A DNA stretch of 14,822 nucleotides from Bifidobacteriaceae bacterium (GTDB lineage Bacteria; Actinomycetota; Actinomycetes; Actinomycetales; WQXJ01). Below are positions 13,286 to 14,822 of the stretch, one piece after another. Made by a program: the position numbers and the translations under genes. Where the stretch lies: the NCBI GenBank assembly GCA_031266115.1, contig JAISBQ010000377.1, positions 1 to 14,822 of the forward strand. The letters run 5' to 3'. The stretch's first letter is position 1; every line of letters starts with the position of its first letter. The notes under the pieces are model-generated. The model did no database searches. It was given only the letters and a program-made list of their open reading frames with translations, and was not told where the DNA came from.

Positions 13286-14822
13286 ATGAATCGTCGGCAG
13301 GCGCCCGCGCACGCCGCGCGACCGGCGCTAAGGCGCTTGGGTGCATCAGTGACGAGCGCCGCGGTCCTTGTGGTGGGAGGCGTCGCGTTGGGGCCGGCCG
13401 CGTGGCCTGCTCCCACAGCCCTCACTGAGAGCGCGACCTTCGACTACCCGAGCGGCGTGCGGACGGGATTTGCGGCGGACCTGGACGGTGACTATGCGGT
13501 CTTCAGTCAAGTCCAGGGCCGCTCGGTGACGTTCGCCCACTTCACAGGGCCTGCGCCTGCGGACTGGGAACAGATGACGATGGCCGAGGCAGCCCAGGTC
13601 ACGGATTATGGCGTGGCGGTTGGGATCGACGGTGGGCGGGCGGCCGTGCTTGGGATGGATGGAACGGCGGTCAACCTCTACGTTTACACGCGGGACGCCG
13701 GCAACCTGTGGTCGCGGAGCCAGACGATCACGTTGCCTGCCCCTCCCGCCGGGGACACGATCGGCGGCGTCGGCGATATCCTCGATATGGATGGGCCAAT
13801 GGTGGCGATCGGAGCGCCCAACAGTCGTATCGGAGGGAAAAGCAACGCGGGAGCAGTGTATCTCGTCAATCTGGATACGGGAAAGATTGACAGGATTACG
13901 GCGGGCACCGTGGTTGCGTCGAGCATTTTCGGTCAATCGGTGTCGGTGGGTGGAGGCTATCTCGCAGTATCTTCGCCGCAGGTTCAGGGCACTTATGGCG
14001 AATTCGGTGCCGCACGATTTCGATTGGGCCGGGTGCATTTGTTTGACCTCAGTGGATCTCCGATCCCGACGGAGCGGGTGATCGACTATCCCGTCAATTC
14101 TCTGACCTACCCAGCTGGATCCGCGAGTGTGCGTCCTTTCGGCACCATTCTCGCGCTCAGAGGGGGCCTGCTTTACGCGGCGGCACCCGCGGAAATGAAC
14201 TATACCTCGGACGATACTGACGACACGCTAGGTGGCGTGAATCCGACGTCCGTCATCGCTGGCACCACTACTCAGGGGGCGATCTATGCCTTCGATGCCG
14301 CCACGGGCGCACAGGTGGGAGACAGGATTTTGCCGCCGCCGCATTCATTCGGCTTTGGTGCCAAGTTCGATGTCCAGGGTGACACCTTGGTGGCCTCTTC
14401 CTATCAGCTGGATCCCGTTGCACCTGGCCGCGGTGAGGTCTATGCCTACAACACCAAGGGTCTCTTCACCGGTGCGCCTAACCCCGCGAACCATGCCCGC
14501 ATACGGCCCACGGCTGACCAAATGTTGCGCCCCGTCAACACTCCGAATAACAGTTTCTTCGGTTCCAATAGAATCACGTTTGGCGGCTCGGTGAGAGTGA
14601 GTGGCACGCGTGTGCTGGTGGGAGTCCCGGAAATGGGAACGACGGGCAAGGCCTTTGTCTTCGACCATGTCGAACCCAAGGTTCCTGTACGCACCGCGAC
14701 GATCAGTGCACCAACGGTCACCTACGGTGAACCATCGGTGGTGAGCCTGACCTCCAACCGCGACGGGGGCGATGGCGGCACAGTCGAGTTCGTGATCGGA
14801 TCTGTGAAATCGGGTCCGGTGA
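13286..14822 (+). CDS. Secreted FG-GAP-type beta-propeller protein with Ig-like domain, 3' end outside window
   Basis: The frame is open from ATG 13286 to the window end (512 codons). The N-terminus (MNRRQAPAHAARPALRRLGA, then SAAVLVVGGVALGPAAW) is a Sec-type signal peptide. Seven repeats follow, each with the FG-GAP-like pattern of a strand, a V-x-G or D-G-x turn and a G-x-V-Y/F-x-F/Y ending, for example SSIFGQSVSVGGGYLAVSSP ending GRVHLFDLSG, and FGFGAKFDVQGDTLVASSYQ ending GEVYAYNTKG. Seven is the usual number for a propeller. From about residue 480, ISAPTVTYGEPSVVSLTSN and GGTVEFVIGS begin a bacterial Ig-like domain that continues past the window, so the protein is long and probably cell-surface or secreted. 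An in-frame ATG at 13250, preceded by AGAGGG, is a possible earlier start. AT-ending codons rise between about 13840 and 14600. The ligand is unknown. Confidence 0.83.
   Translation, partial: MNRRQAPAHAARPALRRLGASVTSAAVLVVGGVALGPAAWPAPTALTESATFDYPSGVRTGFAADLDGDYAVFSQVQGRSVTFAHFTGPAPADWEQMTMAEAAQVTDYGVAVGIDGGRAAVLGMDGTAVNLYVYTRDAGNLWSRSQTITLPAPPAGDTIGGVGDILDMDGPMVAIGAPNSRIGGKSNAGAVYLVNLDTGKIDRITAGTVVASSIFGQSVSVGGGYLAVSSPQVQGTYGEFGAARFRLGRVHLFDLSGSPIPTERVIDYPVNSLTYPAGSASVRPFGTILALRGGLLYAAAPAEMNYTSDDTDDTLGGVNPTSVIAGTTTQGAIYAFDAATGAQVGDRILPPPHSFGFGAKFDVQGDTLVASSYQLDPVAPGRGEVYAYNTKGLFTGAPNPANHARIRPTADQMLRPVNTPNNSFFGSNRITFGGSVRVSGTRVLVGVPEMGTTGKAFVFDHVEPKVPVRTATISAPTVTYGEPSVVSLTSNRDGGDGGTVEFVIGSVKSGPV

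Noticed and set aside
1..14822. CRISPR arrays, rRNA genes or complete insertion sequences.
   Set aside because: No regularly spaced identical repeats, no rRNA sequence, and no transposase with terminal inverted repeats were seen on either strand.

Overview
The window is GC-rich with the codon bias, leaderless promoters, actinobacterial MobF relaxase type and W-x2-C lipoprotein style of a high-GC Actinomycetota chromosome or large plasmid. I cannot name the genus. Most of it is an accessory region: the decayed tail of a conjugative or integrative element carrying several defence-type and toxin-antitoxin modules, followed at the right by genes for surface proteins.

Layout. 1-1137: the 3' end of a frameshifted TraA/MobF relaxase. 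1184-2114: an AbiF-type (Abi_2, HEPN) abortive-infection gene with a structured RNA hairpin directly upstream. 2115-2649: a gap with hairpins and no convincing gene. 2650-5269: a tightly coupled two-gene unit, a coiled-coil protein followed by a DUF4041 plus GIY-YIG nuclease that resembles the antiphage nuclease SNIPE but has a Pro/Trp-rich tail instead of a membrane anchor. 5399-5829 (minus): two overlapping small Cys-containing ORFs with perfect Shine-Dalgarno sites. 6107-6651: a leaderless antitoxin and RelE/ParE-like toxin pair. 6652-7003: a gap with a tRNA 3'-end-like fragment (candidate att remnant). 7004-7449: a second, more decayed copy of the same relaxase 3' end. 7496-9118: an AbiEi antitoxin and an AbiEii nucleotidyltransferase toxin split by a single-base insertion, behind a perfect 14-bp inverted-repeat operator. 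9361-10390: a candidate 17-codon leader ORF and an MT-A70 adenine methyltransferase with a C-terminal helix-turn-helix. 10299-11832 (minus): a TOTE-type primase-helicase pseudogene with a nonsense mutation, an internal deletion and frameshifts. 11821-11986: short degenerate direct repeats. 12009-13019: a lipoprotein. 13286 to the end: a secreted protein with seven FG-GAP-like repeats followed by an Ig-like domain, cut by the window edge.

How it fits together. The same relaxase 3' end occurs twice, and each copy is followed by a different abortive-infection module (AbiF, then AbiE). This suggests that the region downstream of the relaxase stop codon is an exchange point for defence cargo, or that two related elements were stacked and then decayed. 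A 54-bp direct repeat (6627-6680 and 8981-9034) brackets the att-like fragment, second relaxase remnant and abiE genes, as expected for a module inserted or duplicated as a unit. Mobility genes, the TOTE gene and the AbiE toxin are broken. AbiF, the SNIPE-like pair, the small toxin-antitoxin pair, AbiEi and the methyltransferase have intact reading frames. The SNIPE-like pair is the best candidate for an undescribed system variant.
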